DNA from: Clostridiales bacterium
GTDB taxonomy: Bacteria; Bacillota; Clostridia; Oscillospirales; Oscillospiraceae
NCBI GenBank assembly: GCA_022786995.1
Contig: JALFUW010000101.1
Span: forward strand, 1-49,769
Direction of reading: 5' to 3'
Length of the DNA stretch: 49,769 bases
The notes beneath the pieces were generated by a model. The model was given only the letters and a program-made list of their open reading frames with translations, searched no databases and was not told the DNA's origin. Both the position numbers and the translations under genes were made by a program. Positions within the stretch are counted from its first letter, which is position 1, and each line of letters starts with the position of its first letter. Below, piece by piece: positions 40,947 to 48,832 of this stretch.

Positions 40947-40952
40947 TCCGTA

Positions 40953-40977
40953 TTAAACCTGCACAGTGCGGGTTTAA
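40953..40977 (+). promoter_or_regulatory. Intercistronic hairpin before the binding-protein gene
   Basis: TTAAACC/GGGTTTAA arms with an inner GCAC/GTGC stem. Lacking a T run, it may stabilise mRNA or allow partial attenuation so that the downstream binding protein is made in excess, as is usual. Confidence 0.45.
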
Positions 40978-41010
40978 GAATAAACAAAAAACAATTTGGA
41001 GGAACTAAAA

Positions 41011-42054
41011 ATGACGAAGAAGATTCTTAGCATTGTTCTGTGCGCAGTTCTGGCTCTGAGTGTTTTCGCCGGCTGTGGCCAGTCCAGCACCCCCGCTGCT
41101 ACCCAGGCTCCCGCTGCCCCCGCTGCTCCCGCTGCCACCGAGGCTGCTCCTGCTGCCCCTGAAGCGGCTCCCGCAAAGGACTACACCATCGCTGTGATGG
41201 TCAAGGACTCCTCTACTCCCTTCTGGAGATATCTGGTTTCCGGCGCTATGGAAGCCGGCAAGGACCTGGGCGTAAACGTTGTTGAGTACGCCCCCATGGA
41301 AGCCCAGTCTCTGGACGAGCAGACCAAGCAGGTCGAGGACGCCATTCAGGCTGGTGTGGATGCCATCTGCATCGCGCCCGTTGACTCCAACGGTATTGTT
41401 CCCGCCATCGAAAAGGCTAACGCTGCCGGCATCCCCGTCATCGCCATCAACACCAAGGCCAACGGCGGCAAGATCGAAACCTTTGTGGGCATCGATAACG
41501 AAGCTGCTGCCGAGAATCTGGCTAAGTACATGGTCGAGCAGCTGAACGGCGAAGGCAAGGTCGTCATCATCGAAGGCAACCCCGCCGGTCAGACCTCCGT
41601 GGATCGCGTTGCCGGCTTCACCAACATCCTGTCTCAGAACCCCGGCATTACCCTGACCGTTTCTCAGCCCGGCTACTTCAAGCGTGACGAGGCTATGACC
41701 ATCATGGAGAACCTGATCCAGAAGGATCCCGACATTGACGCTGTTCTGGCTCTGAACGACGAGATGGCTCTGGGTTCCTGGCAGGCTCTGGATGACGCCG
41801 GTCTGACTGAGGATGTCATTGTTTCCGGCTTCGACGGCGCTGTGGAGGGCTGCAAGGCCATCCTGGCGGGCAAGATGGTTGCTTCCATGGACCAGGATGC
41901 CATCGGCACCGGTTATGAAGGTGTTAAGGCTGCTCTGACCATCCTGGAGGGCGGCACTGTGGACGAGTGGATCAAGATCGGCGGCAAGGTCGTCAGTGGC
42001 GACAACGCTCAGGATTATCTTGACAACTTCGCGGCCCACGGCTTCAGCGAATAA
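41011..42054 (+). CDS. Sugar-binding lipoprotein (RbsB-like)
   Basis: The 347-residue precursor has a lipoprotein signal ending VFAGC, an Ala/Pro/Thr/Glu linker of about 30 residues and a Peripla_BP_4 domain: TIAVMVKDSSTPFWRYLVSG, GVDAICIAPVDSNGIVPAI, GNPAGQTSVDRVAGF, ALNDEMALGSWQAL and VSGFDGAVEG. It captures the sugar outside the membrane. Good GGAGG site before the ATG. It ends the rightward operon; a strong terminator follows after 59 bases. Confidence 0.94.
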   Translation: MTKKILSIVLCAVLALSVFAGCGQSSTPAATQAPAAPAAPAATEAAPAAPEAAPAKDYTIAVMVKDSSTPFWRYLVSGAMEAGKDLGVNVVEYAPMEAQSLDEQTKQVEDAIQAGVDAICIAPVDSNGIVPAIEKANAAGIPVIAINTKANGGKIETFVGIDNEAAAENLAKYMVEQLNGEGKVVIIEGNPAGQTSVDRVAGFTNILSQNPGITLTVSQPGYFKRDEAMTIMENLIQKDPDIDAVLALNDEMALGSWQALDDAGLTEDVIVSGFDGAVEGCKAILAGKMVASMDQDAIGTGYEGVKAALTILEGGTVDEWIKIGGKVVSGDNAQDYLDNFAAHGFSE

Positions 42055-42113
42055 TCCCTCTCCCTTTTCCATACGGTATGCGGCAGACGTGCTCTCAGAC
42101 TGCCCAGTGCCGG

Positions 42114-42152
42114 AAACAGGCGTTTTCTGGAAACAGAAAACGCCTGTTTTTT
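42114..42152 (+). terminator. Terminator of the sugar operon
   Basis: Perfect 16-bp stem AAACAGGCGTTTTCTG/CAGAAAACGCCTGTTT with a GAAA loop, followed by a T tract. Confidence 0.95.
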
Positions 42153-42210
42153 GGATTTGATACTATTTCTCAATCCGCATGAAAGCACAAGGGAAATCCG
42201 CTCAGCTTGT

Positions 42211-42243
42211 TCCGTGGGTGTGCCTCGAAAGACGCACCCACGG
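42211..42243. repeat. GC-rich hairpin between convergent genes
   Basis: Arms CCGTGGGTGTG/CGCACCCACGG (one wobble) with a short loop. It lies between the terminator and the MITE-like element; role unknown. Confidence 0.45.
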
Positions 42244-42258
42244 ATGGTTATACTAAAA

Positions 42259-42400
42259 GGGGCTGTTAAAAAAGTCTGTCATTGCGAACCATCCCGCAGG
42301 ATGGTGTGGCAATCCGTTCCCCTTTTGACCAAAATTATGACACTTTTTCTGATAAAAAGTGGAAGGTCAAAAGAAGAACATTGACTTTTTTAACAGCCCG
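42259..42400. mobile_element. Palindromic MITE-like element, copy 2 (about 142 bp)
   Basis: Begins GGGGCTGTTAAAAAAGTC and ends with its complement (the final C is replaced by G). It shares TCTGTCATTG, the GTTCCCCTTTTGACC stem half and both ends with copy 1 at 17966-18095, but the two central hairpin loops differ. It also lies between convergent genes. Confidence 0.75.
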
Positions 42401-42406
42401 TTCGTA

Positions 42407-45001
42407 TTAGTTGCCCCACAGCAGGCATCCGCCCCGCTGCCGGCGCTTGGCTTGATAGAGCGCTTCGTCTGCCCGTTCAATGAGGATGGCGGGGAACACA
42501 TCCGCTTCCACGCACAGCGCCACACCGCCGGTACAGGTGGGGCTGTAGCCCTCGGGGAACTGCAGCTGGGTAATGCCCTGGCAGATGTCGGCGCCCTTTC
42601 TGGCAACGGCATCGGTAGAGCGCATGCCCTTCAGGATCACCGCGAACTCGTCAGGGCCGTAGCGGCACAAAATGTCGCCGCTGCGGGTATTGCGCCGGAG
42701 TACGTCGGCAAAATGCTTCAAGATTCGGTCGCCGGCACTGTGGCCCAGCTGCTCGTTAGCCTGCCCGAGGTTATCCACATCGAACAGGTACACCGCCATG
42801 GGGTAGTCGTCCCGCTGGACGGAATCCAGCGCCGCCTGAAGGCCCCGCTGGTTGAGCAGACCCGTGAGGTAATCCCGGCAGGCCTCCGACACCATGGAGC
42901 GCTCCTTGGTCTGGTAGGCGTTCAGAACGTTCATCCATTCCACCCGCCGACGCAGGCAGTGCAGGCACAGCAAATCTCTGGGCTTGTAGGCGGTGTCGTC
43001 CACATCCAGATTCTGATCCTGCTGCTCCAGTGCCCGCTGGGGCGGGGTCATCAGCATGATGGGGATACGGCGGGGGGCCGTTTCCCGGCGCAGGGCGCTG
43101 ACCACCACCGGCGCCCCTGGATCAGGCAGGGTGCTGCTGAGAATCATGGCGGCAAGCTCCTGGGCATGGCTGCTGAGGAAGGACAGCGCCTGGGCGCAGT
43201 CCGTCACCGTCATCACATCGAACTGATCCTCGAAAGCCTGGCTGAGCAGCTTCCGGCTCCGGGGATCCTCCTCAACGATCAGCAGGAACTGACGATCCTG
43301 CGCGATTTTGGGCGCGGTGGGCAGGGGCACGTCCATCTGCTGGGCGAAACGGTTCAGCATGGTATCGTACTCCAGCGCGGAAATGGGCTTGGAAAACAGG
43401 TAGCCCTGCACATAGTCGCAGCCGATCTCCTGCAGACGGCTGAGCTGCTGCTGGGTCTCCACGCCCTCGGCAACCACGCTCAGATTCATGCGGTGGGCCA
43501 TTTCCACCACCAGCCGGAGAACACCCCGATCGGTGCCCTGAGAGGTTTCGCTCTGGACAAACTTCATGTCCAGCTTCAGCACGTCCAGCTTCAGCTGGCT
43601 GAGCATATTCAGGGAAGAATAGCCGGAGCCGAAGTCATCCATTTCAATAATGAAGCCCCGTGCCCGCAGCTGATCCACCATGGAGATGATCTGCTTGGAA
43701 TTTTCGGTATAGGCGCTCTCGGTGATCTCCAGATGCAACAGCTTCGGGTCAATGCCGTATTTCTTCGTCAGGTTCGCCATGCTGTCCGCCAGATCAGACT
43801 GGAACACGTCCGCCCGGGACACGTTGACAGAAACAGGCAGCGGAGGATATCCCTTGTCCTGCCACTGACGGATATGGGAACAGGTTCGCTCCCAGACGTA
43901 CTGATCCAGCTTGGAGATAAAGCCGTTCTTTTCAAACAGGGGAATAAACTCGCCGGGGGACATGAAGCCCCACTCCGGGTGAATCCAGCGCACCAGCGCC
44001 TCCGCGCCGCAGAGCCTGCTGTCACTGGCCCGGTACTTGGGCTGGAAGTAGACGATAAACTGGTTGTTCGCCAGCGCCGATTCCATGGAGGCGGTGATAT
44101 TCTGCTCCCGCAGCAGCTTCTTGCGCAGGGTGTCATCATAGATGGCGATGGACTGATTATAGTGGCCCTTGATGCTGTCCGCCGCCAGCATGGCCCGGTC
44201 ACACATATACTCCATAGGGAGGAAGCGGTCGGTGATTTCGTAGACGCCCCACTTGATCTCCACGTTGCGCAGATCGTCCGGCAGGTCGGAGCGTATGGAC
44301 CGCTCGAAAACGGCCTGCTGAACGTTTTCCCGGCCCCGCTCCTGGAGACACACGAACCGATCGCCGCTGTAACGTCCGGCAACGCAGTCCTCACCTTGAA
44401 TGTTCTCAATGGCGGCGGCGAAATTCTTCAGCAGCCGGTCACCGGCGGGAATGCCGAAGGTATCGTTGTAGAGCTTGAAATTGACGATGTTGGAGCAGAT
44501 GATGTTGTACTCCCTGTCGGGATTGCGCACCAGAATCTCCTGGGCCTTCTGGAAGAAGAATTCCTTGCTGTACAGCCGGGTCAGCCGGTCATAGCGGAAC
44601 TGGTTGACCATGGCGGCAGTCTCCTGAAGGTGGAGAATGCTGGCGATTCGGTGGAGGATGACCTGAGGCCGGTAGGGCTTAGGCACAAAATCCGTAGCGC
44701 CGTGGGACAGAGCGGAAATTTCCGCGTCCTCGCTGCTGGTCTGGGTCATGACGATGACGGGAATCAGCGACAGCCGCTCATCGCGCATCATGATATCCAG
44801 GAAGGTGTAGCCGTCCATCACGGGCATCACCACATCCAGCAGGATCAGGCAGATCGTATCCCGGTTCTTGCGCAGAATTTCCAGCGCCTCCTTGCCGTTT
44901 TCCGCCTCCAGCGTGGCATACTGGTCAGAAAGAATTTCCACCAGCATAGCACGGTTCAGTTCGTTGTCCTCGACAACCAGTATTTTCTTCTGGGTTACCA
45001 T
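42407..45001 (-). CDS. Multi-domain cyclic-di-GMP protein: REC-GGDEF-EAL-REC-GGDEF
   Basis: The 864-residue protein starts with a receiver domain (ILVVEDNELNRAML, phospho-acceptor in LILLDVVMPVMDGY, lysine in FVPKPYRP). A first GGDEF follows, degenerate (RYSGDRF). The EAL domain is complete by motif: EALVRW, SVNVSRADVF, LHLEITESAY, IEMDDFGSGYSSL, LDMKFV, AEGVETQQQL and YVQGYLFSKP, so it probably cleaves cyclic-di-GMP. A second receiver-like domain (FLLIVEEDPRSRKLL) lacks an obvious phospho-acceptor. A final GGDEF has RYGPDEF and may synthesise cyclic-di-GMP. No membrane segment, so cytoplasmic. Start at 45001 follows GAGGGGG. No partner kinase is nearby. Confidence 0.9.
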   Translation of the reverse strand: MVTQKKILVVEDNELNRAMLVEILSDQYATLEAENGKEALEILRKNRDTICLILLDVVMPVMDGYTFLDIMMRDERLSLIPVIVMTQTSSEDAEISALSHGATDFVPKPYRPQVILHRIASILHLQETAAMVNQFRYDRLTRLYSKEFFFQKAQEILVRNPDREYNIICSNIVNFKLYNDTFGIPAGDRLLKNFAAAIENIQGEDCVAGRYSGDRFVCLQERGRENVQQAVFERSIRSDLPDDLRNVEIKWGVYEITDRFLPMEYMCDRAMLAADSIKGHYNQSIAIYDDTLRKKLLREQNITASMESALANNQFIVYFQPKYRASDSRLCGAEALVRWIHPEWGFMSPGEFIPLFEKNGFISKLDQYVWERTCSHIRQWQDKGYPPLPVSVNVSRADVFQSDLADSMANLTKKYGIDPKLLHLEITESAYTENSKQIISMVDQLRARGFIIEMDDFGSGYSSLNMLSQLKLDVLKLDMKFVQSETSQGTDRGVLRLVVEMAHRMNLSVVAEGVETQQQLSRLQEIGCDYVQGYLFSKPISALEYDTMLNRFAQQMDVPLPTAPKIAQDRQFLLIVEEDPRSRKLLSQAFEDQFDVMTVTDCAQALSFLSSHAQELAAMILSSTLPDPGAPVVVSALRRETAPRRIPIMLMTPPQRALEQQDQNLDVDDTAYKPRDLLCLHCLRRRVEWMNVLNAYQTKERSMVSEACRDYLTGLLNQRGLQAALDSVQRDDYPMAVYLFDVDNLGQANEQLGHSAGDRILKHFADVLRRNTRSGDILCRYGPDEFAVILKGMRSTDAVARKGADICQGITQLQFPEGYSPTCTGGVALCVEADVFPAILIERADEALYQAKRRQRGGCLLWGN

Positions 45002-45067
45002 GGGATGCACCCCCTCAGGAAAGAGTTCGCGGATGTATGGTCGAAAGGCAGATGCCGGGAAGCTCGA

Positions 45068-46372
45068 TTACCGCTTCTCCCGGATCAGGAAGATGGCAGC
45101 CAGAGAACTGACGGCCAGCAGATACGGATAGAACAGGTAGCGCATGATCTGGAAGGCCGACAGGGCCGCGCCCAGCTCCGCCGCGGCGGAAATGGCCACC
45201 AGCATCTGGGCGCCGTAGGGAATGATGCCCTGGAAGATGCAGGAGAAGGTGTCCAGCAGGCAGGCTGCCCGCCGGGAGCTGATGCCGTACTCCTGCCGCA
45301 TCTGGGCGGCGATGGGATTTGCCATGACGATGGCAACGGTGTTGTTGGCGGTGGCGATGTCCATGGCGCCCACCAGCAGACCCATGCCAAGCTGACCGCC
45401 CTTTTCCCCCCGGAACAGCCGGCGGATGCCATACAGCAGGGCGTCAAAGCCGCCGTAGACCCGGATCAGGCTGCACATGGCAGCCACCAGAACGGCAACC
45501 ATGCTGGTTTCGAACATACCCGCCGCGCCGGAGCCCATGCTGGCAAGCAGATCGGTGGCGGCGCACTGTCCCGTGGCAAGCATGATGACGCTGCCGGAAA
45601 CGATGCCCACGATGAGGACGACGAAGACATTGATGCCCGCGATGCCGCCCAGCAGCACCAGCACATAGGGTAAAATCTGAACCAGATTGTATTCGTGAAT
45701 GGAGATGGCGGTATCATGGCCCATGGTCATGATCAGAATGATCACCAGCGTGGCCAGTGCCGCGGGCAGGGCGATCCAGAAATTGCCCCGGAACTTATCC
45801 TTCATGGCGCAGCCCTGACCGTTGCAGGCGGCGATGGTGGTATCGGAAATGAAGGACAGGTTGTCGCCGAACATGGCACCGCCCACCACGGTACCCACGC
45901 ACAGAGCGGTGGGGAAGGCGGAGACTTGCGCCACCTCCACGGCGATGGGCGCGATCAGGGTGATGGTGCCCACGGAGGTGCCCATGGCGGTGGACACGAA
46001 GCAGGCCACCACAAACAGCACCGCCACGGCGAACCGTGCGGGAATCCGCTCCAGCATGAAGTAGGCAACGCTCTGGGCGGAGCTGCGGCCCACCACACCC
46101 ACAAAAGCGCCGGCGGTGAGGAAGATCAGCAGCATGGTGATGATGTTCTTATCCCCCACGCCCTGACCCATGATGGTCAGCTTTTCCTCGAAGGAAACCG
46201 CCCTGTTTTGCAGGCAGGCCACGAGAATTGCCGCCAGAAAGGCAATGACAATGGGGATATTGTAGAAGCCCATGGGGATGCGCATACCATACTCGAACAG
46301 CAGGCCCAAGCCAAGATAGAGAACCAGAAACACAGCAATGGGCAGCAGCGCTGCGGGATTACCTTTTTTCAT
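45068..46372 (-). CDS. NhaC-type Na+/H+ antiporter family protein
   Basis: The 434-residue protein has about 11-12 helices and belongs to the NhaC/Na_H_antiporter group: GAFVGVVGRSSAQSVAYFML, STAMGTSVGTITLIAPIAVE, GGAMFGDNLSFISDTTIAA (the conserved D-N-L-S-x-I-S-D-T block) and GAMDIATANNTVAIVMANPI. It exchanges cations or small organic ions across the membrane; the true substrate may be an amino acid or carboxylate. Start at 46372 has GGAGG upstream. Its promoter is at 46411-46439. Confidence 0.9.
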   Translation of the reverse strand: MKKGNPAALLPIAVFLVLYLGLGLLFEYGMRIPMGFYNIPIVIAFLAAILVACLQNRAVSFEEKLTIMGQGVGDKNIITMLLIFLTAGAFVGVVGRSSAQSVAYFMLERIPARFAVAVLFVVACFVSTAMGTSVGTITLIAPIAVEVAQVSAFPTALCVGTVVGGAMFGDNLSFISDTTIAACNGQGCAMKDKFRGNFWIALPAALATLVIILIMTMGHDTAISIHEYNLVQILPYVLVLLGGIAGINVFVVLIVGIVSGSVIMLATGQCAATDLLASMGSGAAGMFETSMVAVLVAAMCSLIRVYGGFDALLYGIRRLFRGEKGGQLGMGLLVGAMDIATANNTVAIVMANPIAAQMRQEYGISSRRAACLLDTFSCIFQGIIPYGAQMLVAISAAAELGAALSAFQIMRYLFYPYLLAVSSLAAIFLIREKR

Positions 46373-46410
46373 CTGTTGACCTCCGACCATAATCATGCCA
46401 ATTTACTGAA

Positions 46411-46439
46411 AATGTACCACAATATTGCCTGCCTGTCAA
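46411..46439 (-). promoter_or_regulatory. Promoter of the NhaC-type gene
   Basis: On the minus strand TTGACA (complement of 46434-46439), 17-base spacer, TACATT (complement of 46411-46416). Confidence 0.75.
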
Positions 46440-46580
46440 GAAATACCCGGGGAGTTTGTATGATGCGCTCAAAATTTACCGGCACATTTTGGCAAAATCC
46501 ACAGAAACGGGAACAAAGAACGTTTTCGTATGATTTGGAAGCCCCGTCGAAGTTTTTGCCGCTTTTTCCGAAAGAAACCG

Positions 46581-46609
46581 TTGAAAAAGCCGGTGTTATA
46601 CGGTATAAT
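46581..46609 (+). promoter_or_regulatory. Promoter of the cofE-like gene
   Basis: TTGAAA (46581-46586), 17-base spacer, TATAAT (46604-46609), 65 bases before the start codon. The rest of 46440-46580 shows no gene that I can support. Confidence 0.8.
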
Positions 46610-46674
46610 TATTTAGTTCACAATATTCTTTCCGACTGGGCCGGCAGCCCCGATCGGAGAAATGAGGTTTATCT

Positions 46675-47862
46675 ATGGAAAGAAAAGTCGGAACCGTATC
46701 CAGAGGCATCCGCGGCCCCATCATCCGTGAGGGCGACGATCTGGCAAAGATCGTGGTGCGCAGCGTTCTGGAGGCCGCCGAGAGCGAAGGCTACGCGCTG
46801 CGGGATCGTGACGTGGTCGCCGTCACCGAGTCCGTGGTGGCCCGGGCCCAGGGCAACTACGCGTCCGTGGATGCCATTGCCGCCGATGTCCGCGCCAAGC
46901 TGGGCGGGGATACCATCGGTGTGATTTTCCCCATCCTGTCCCGGAACCGCTTCGCCATCTGCCTGCGGGGCATCGCCCGAGGCGTGAAGAAAATCGTGCT
47001 GATGCTCAGCTATCCTTCCGACGAGGTGGGCAACGAGCTGGTGAGCCTTGACAAGCTGGATGAGGCAAAGATCAATCCCTACAGCGACGTGCTGACGTTG
47101 GAAAAGTACCGGGAGCTGTTCGGCGAGAATCGCCATCCCTTCACCCTGGTTGACTATGTGGACTACTACTCCAGCCTGATCAAAGAGGAAGGCGCACAGG
47201 TGGAGGTCATCTTCGCCAACGACCCCCGGGTAATTCTGAATTACACCAAGGACGTGCTGACCTGCGACATCCACACCCGTGCCCGAACCAAGCGCCTGCT
47301 GAAGGCCGCCGGTGCCGGGAAGGTCTGCGGTCTGGACGACATTCTGAACGCCCCCGTGGACGGCAGCGGCTGCAATGAGCGCTACGGTCTGCTGGGCTCC
47401 AACAAGTCCACCGAGTCCACCGTCAAGCTGTTCCCCCGGGACTGCCAGGCTCTGGTGGAGGACATTCAGGCCCAGTTCAAGGAAGCAACCGGCAAGACCG
47501 TGGAGGTTATGGTCTACGGCGACGGCGCCTTCAAGGATCCCGTGGGCAAGATCTGGGAGCTGGCTGACCCCGTGGTTTCCCCCGCCTTCACCTCGGGTCT
47601 CGTGGGCACCCCCAACGAGCTGAAGCTCAAGTATCTGGCGGACAATGACTTTGCCGACCTCAGCGGTCAGGCTCTGAAGGATGCCATTTCCCAGCGGATC
47701 CGGGAGAAGGGCGATCTGGCGGGCACCATGGCCTCTCAGGGCACCACACCCCGCCGCCTGACGGATCTGATCGGCTCTCTGTGCGACCTGACCTCCGGCT
47801 CCGGCGACAAGGGCACCCCCATCATCCACATTCAGGGCTATTTCGACAATTACACCAACTAA
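46675..47862 (+). CDS. CofE-like ligase (coenzyme F420-0:L-glutamate ligase family)
   Basis: The 395-residue protein matches the F420_ligase domain: RGIRGPIIREGDDLAKIVV, VVAVTESVVARAQGNYASVD, RNRFAICLRGIARGVKKIVL and KVCGLDDILNAPVDGSGCNERYG-like blocks. CofE adds glutamate to F420-0 using GTP. No other F420 gene is in the window, and this kind of Firmicute is not expected to make F420. The enzyme may ligate an amino acid to another acid. The protein is longer than archaeal CofE (about 250 residues). Single gene with its own promoter and terminator hairpin. Confidence 0.85.
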   Translation: MERKVGTVSRGIRGPIIREGDDLAKIVVRSVLEAAESEGYALRDRDVVAVTESVVARAQGNYASVDAIAADVRAKLGGDTIGVIFPILSRNRFAICLRGIARGVKKIVLMLSYPSDEVGNELVSLDKLDEAKINPYSDVLTLEKYRELFGENRHPFTLVDYVDYYSSLIKEEGAQVEVIFANDPRVILNYTKDVLTCDIHTRARTKRLLKAAGAGKVCGLDDILNAPVDGSGCNERYGLLGSNKSTESTVKLFPRDCQALVEDIQAQFKEATGKTVEVMVYGDGAFKDPVGKIWELADPVVSPAFTSGLVGTPNELKLKYLADNDFADLSGQALKDAISQRIREKGDLAGTMASQGTTPRRLTDLIGSLCDLTSGSGDKGTPIIHIQGYFDNYTN

Positions 47863-47871
47863 ACGCGCTGC

Positions 47872-47889
47872 CCCCGGCTTTTGCCGGGG
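47872..47889 (+). terminator. Hairpin after the cofE-like gene
   Basis: CCCCGGC/GCCGGGG with a TTTT loop, nine bases past the stop codon. The T run is weak, so it may only partly separate this gene from the methyltransferase. Confidence 0.6.
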
Positions 47890-47920
47890 TGTTCGCCTTG
47901 GAAGCATTGGAGGAGGAGCC

Positions 47921-48712
47921 ATGAACGAAGTCAATAAAACGCTGTTTATCCCGCTGTACGGAAAATCACAGGTCAGCAAAAAAGGCATCATTCTGAAGGA
48001 CCCTGCGGCTGAGAAAATCTGGAACGCGGAAGCGTTTCCCATGCACGGCAAGTCGAAATCAAAATGGCTGACCTACAATATGGCAATGCGGGCAAGGGTG
48101 TTCGACGACTGGACGGATGCCATGCTCCGGGAGAACAGGGACGCGCTGGTCCTGCATCTTGGCTGCGGTCTGGACAGCAGATGTCTGCGGGTGAAAGAGC
48201 CGTATGGAAGCTGGATTGACGGAGACTTCCCGGAGGTGCTTTCCCTGCGAAGGAAATACTATAAGGAAAATGCTTCCTACCACATGATGGCGGTTGATGT
48301 CTCGGACACAGAACAAATCGGGAATCTTCCGGATGGCGAAACGGCGGTCGTGATTCTGGAAGGCGTCAGTATGTACCTGACAAACGGGCAGGTGCGCCGC
48401 TTATTTCAGACGCTGGAGAAGAAGTATTCCCGCCTTCATATTCTCATGGACGTGTATACGGAATTTGGCGCGAAGGCATCCAGATACAAAAATCCCGTCA
48501 ATGACGTGGGTGTTACGGAACTGTATGGCATCGACGACGTGCAAAGCGTGCTGAAGGATACGAAAATCAAATGCAAAGGGGAGCACTCGTTTACGCCGGA
48601 TGCGCTGGTCAATGAGCTGAAGCCGTTGGAGCGGGTTTTCTTCCGGGCAATGTTTTCAGAGAAGCTTTACCGTAAAATCTACCGTCTGTATGAATTGAAG
48701 CTTGTTTCCTGA
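47921..48712 (+). CDS. LCMT/PPM1-type SAM-dependent methyltransferase
   Basis: The 263-residue protein is a leucine-carboxyl-methyltransferase-family enzyme: VLHLGCGLDSRCLRV is the SAM site, ending with the conserved D-S-R, followed by GSWIDGDFPEVLSLRRKYY and VVILEGVSMYLT (the EG-x-x-x-YL block). Bacterial members methylate varied small molecules, polyketide or carboxylate substrates; target unknown. GGAGGAG precedes the ATG. It ends in a very strong terminator. Confidence 0.88.
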   Translation: MNEVNKTLFIPLYGKSQVSKKGIILKDPAAEKIWNAEAFPMHGKSKSKWLTYNMAMRARVFDDWTDAMLRENRDALVLHLGCGLDSRCLRVKEPYGSWIDGDFPEVLSLRRKYYKENASYHMMAVDVSDTEQIGNLPDGETAVVILEGVSMYLTNGQVRRLFQTLEKKYSRLHILMDVYTEFGAKASRYKNPVNDVGVTELYGIDDVQSVLKDTKIKCKGEHSFTPDALVNELKPLERVFFRAMFSEKLYRKIYRLYELKLVS

Positions 48713-48757
48713 CCTTTATACAAAGCAAGGGGTTATTGTAAACAGCCCCCAGGCAGT

Positions 48758-48800
48758 CAAAGGACCCCGGTTTTTGCTTTGCAAAAACCGGGGTCCTTTG
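48758..48800. terminator. Strong bidirectional terminator
   Basis: Perfect 20-bp stem with a TTT loop between the convergent methyltransferase and PTS genes; it contains CCCCGGTTTTTGC/GCAAAAACCGGGG. Confidence 0.85.
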
Positions 48801-48832
48801 ATGGATTTCAGATGGGTTAGTCGTAGTGCGGA

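Noticed and set aside
42359..45673. An open frame of more than 1100 codons on the plus strand
   Set aside because: It is the antisense of the cyclic-di-GMP protein and part of the antiporter. Composition is His/Gln/Gly/Val-rich, as in other antisense frames of this GC-rich genome, with no recognisable domain.
46459..46674. Small reading frame starting at the ATG pair near 46459
   Set aside because: It runs through the promoter of the next gene into that gene's start in another frame, with no ribosome binding site.
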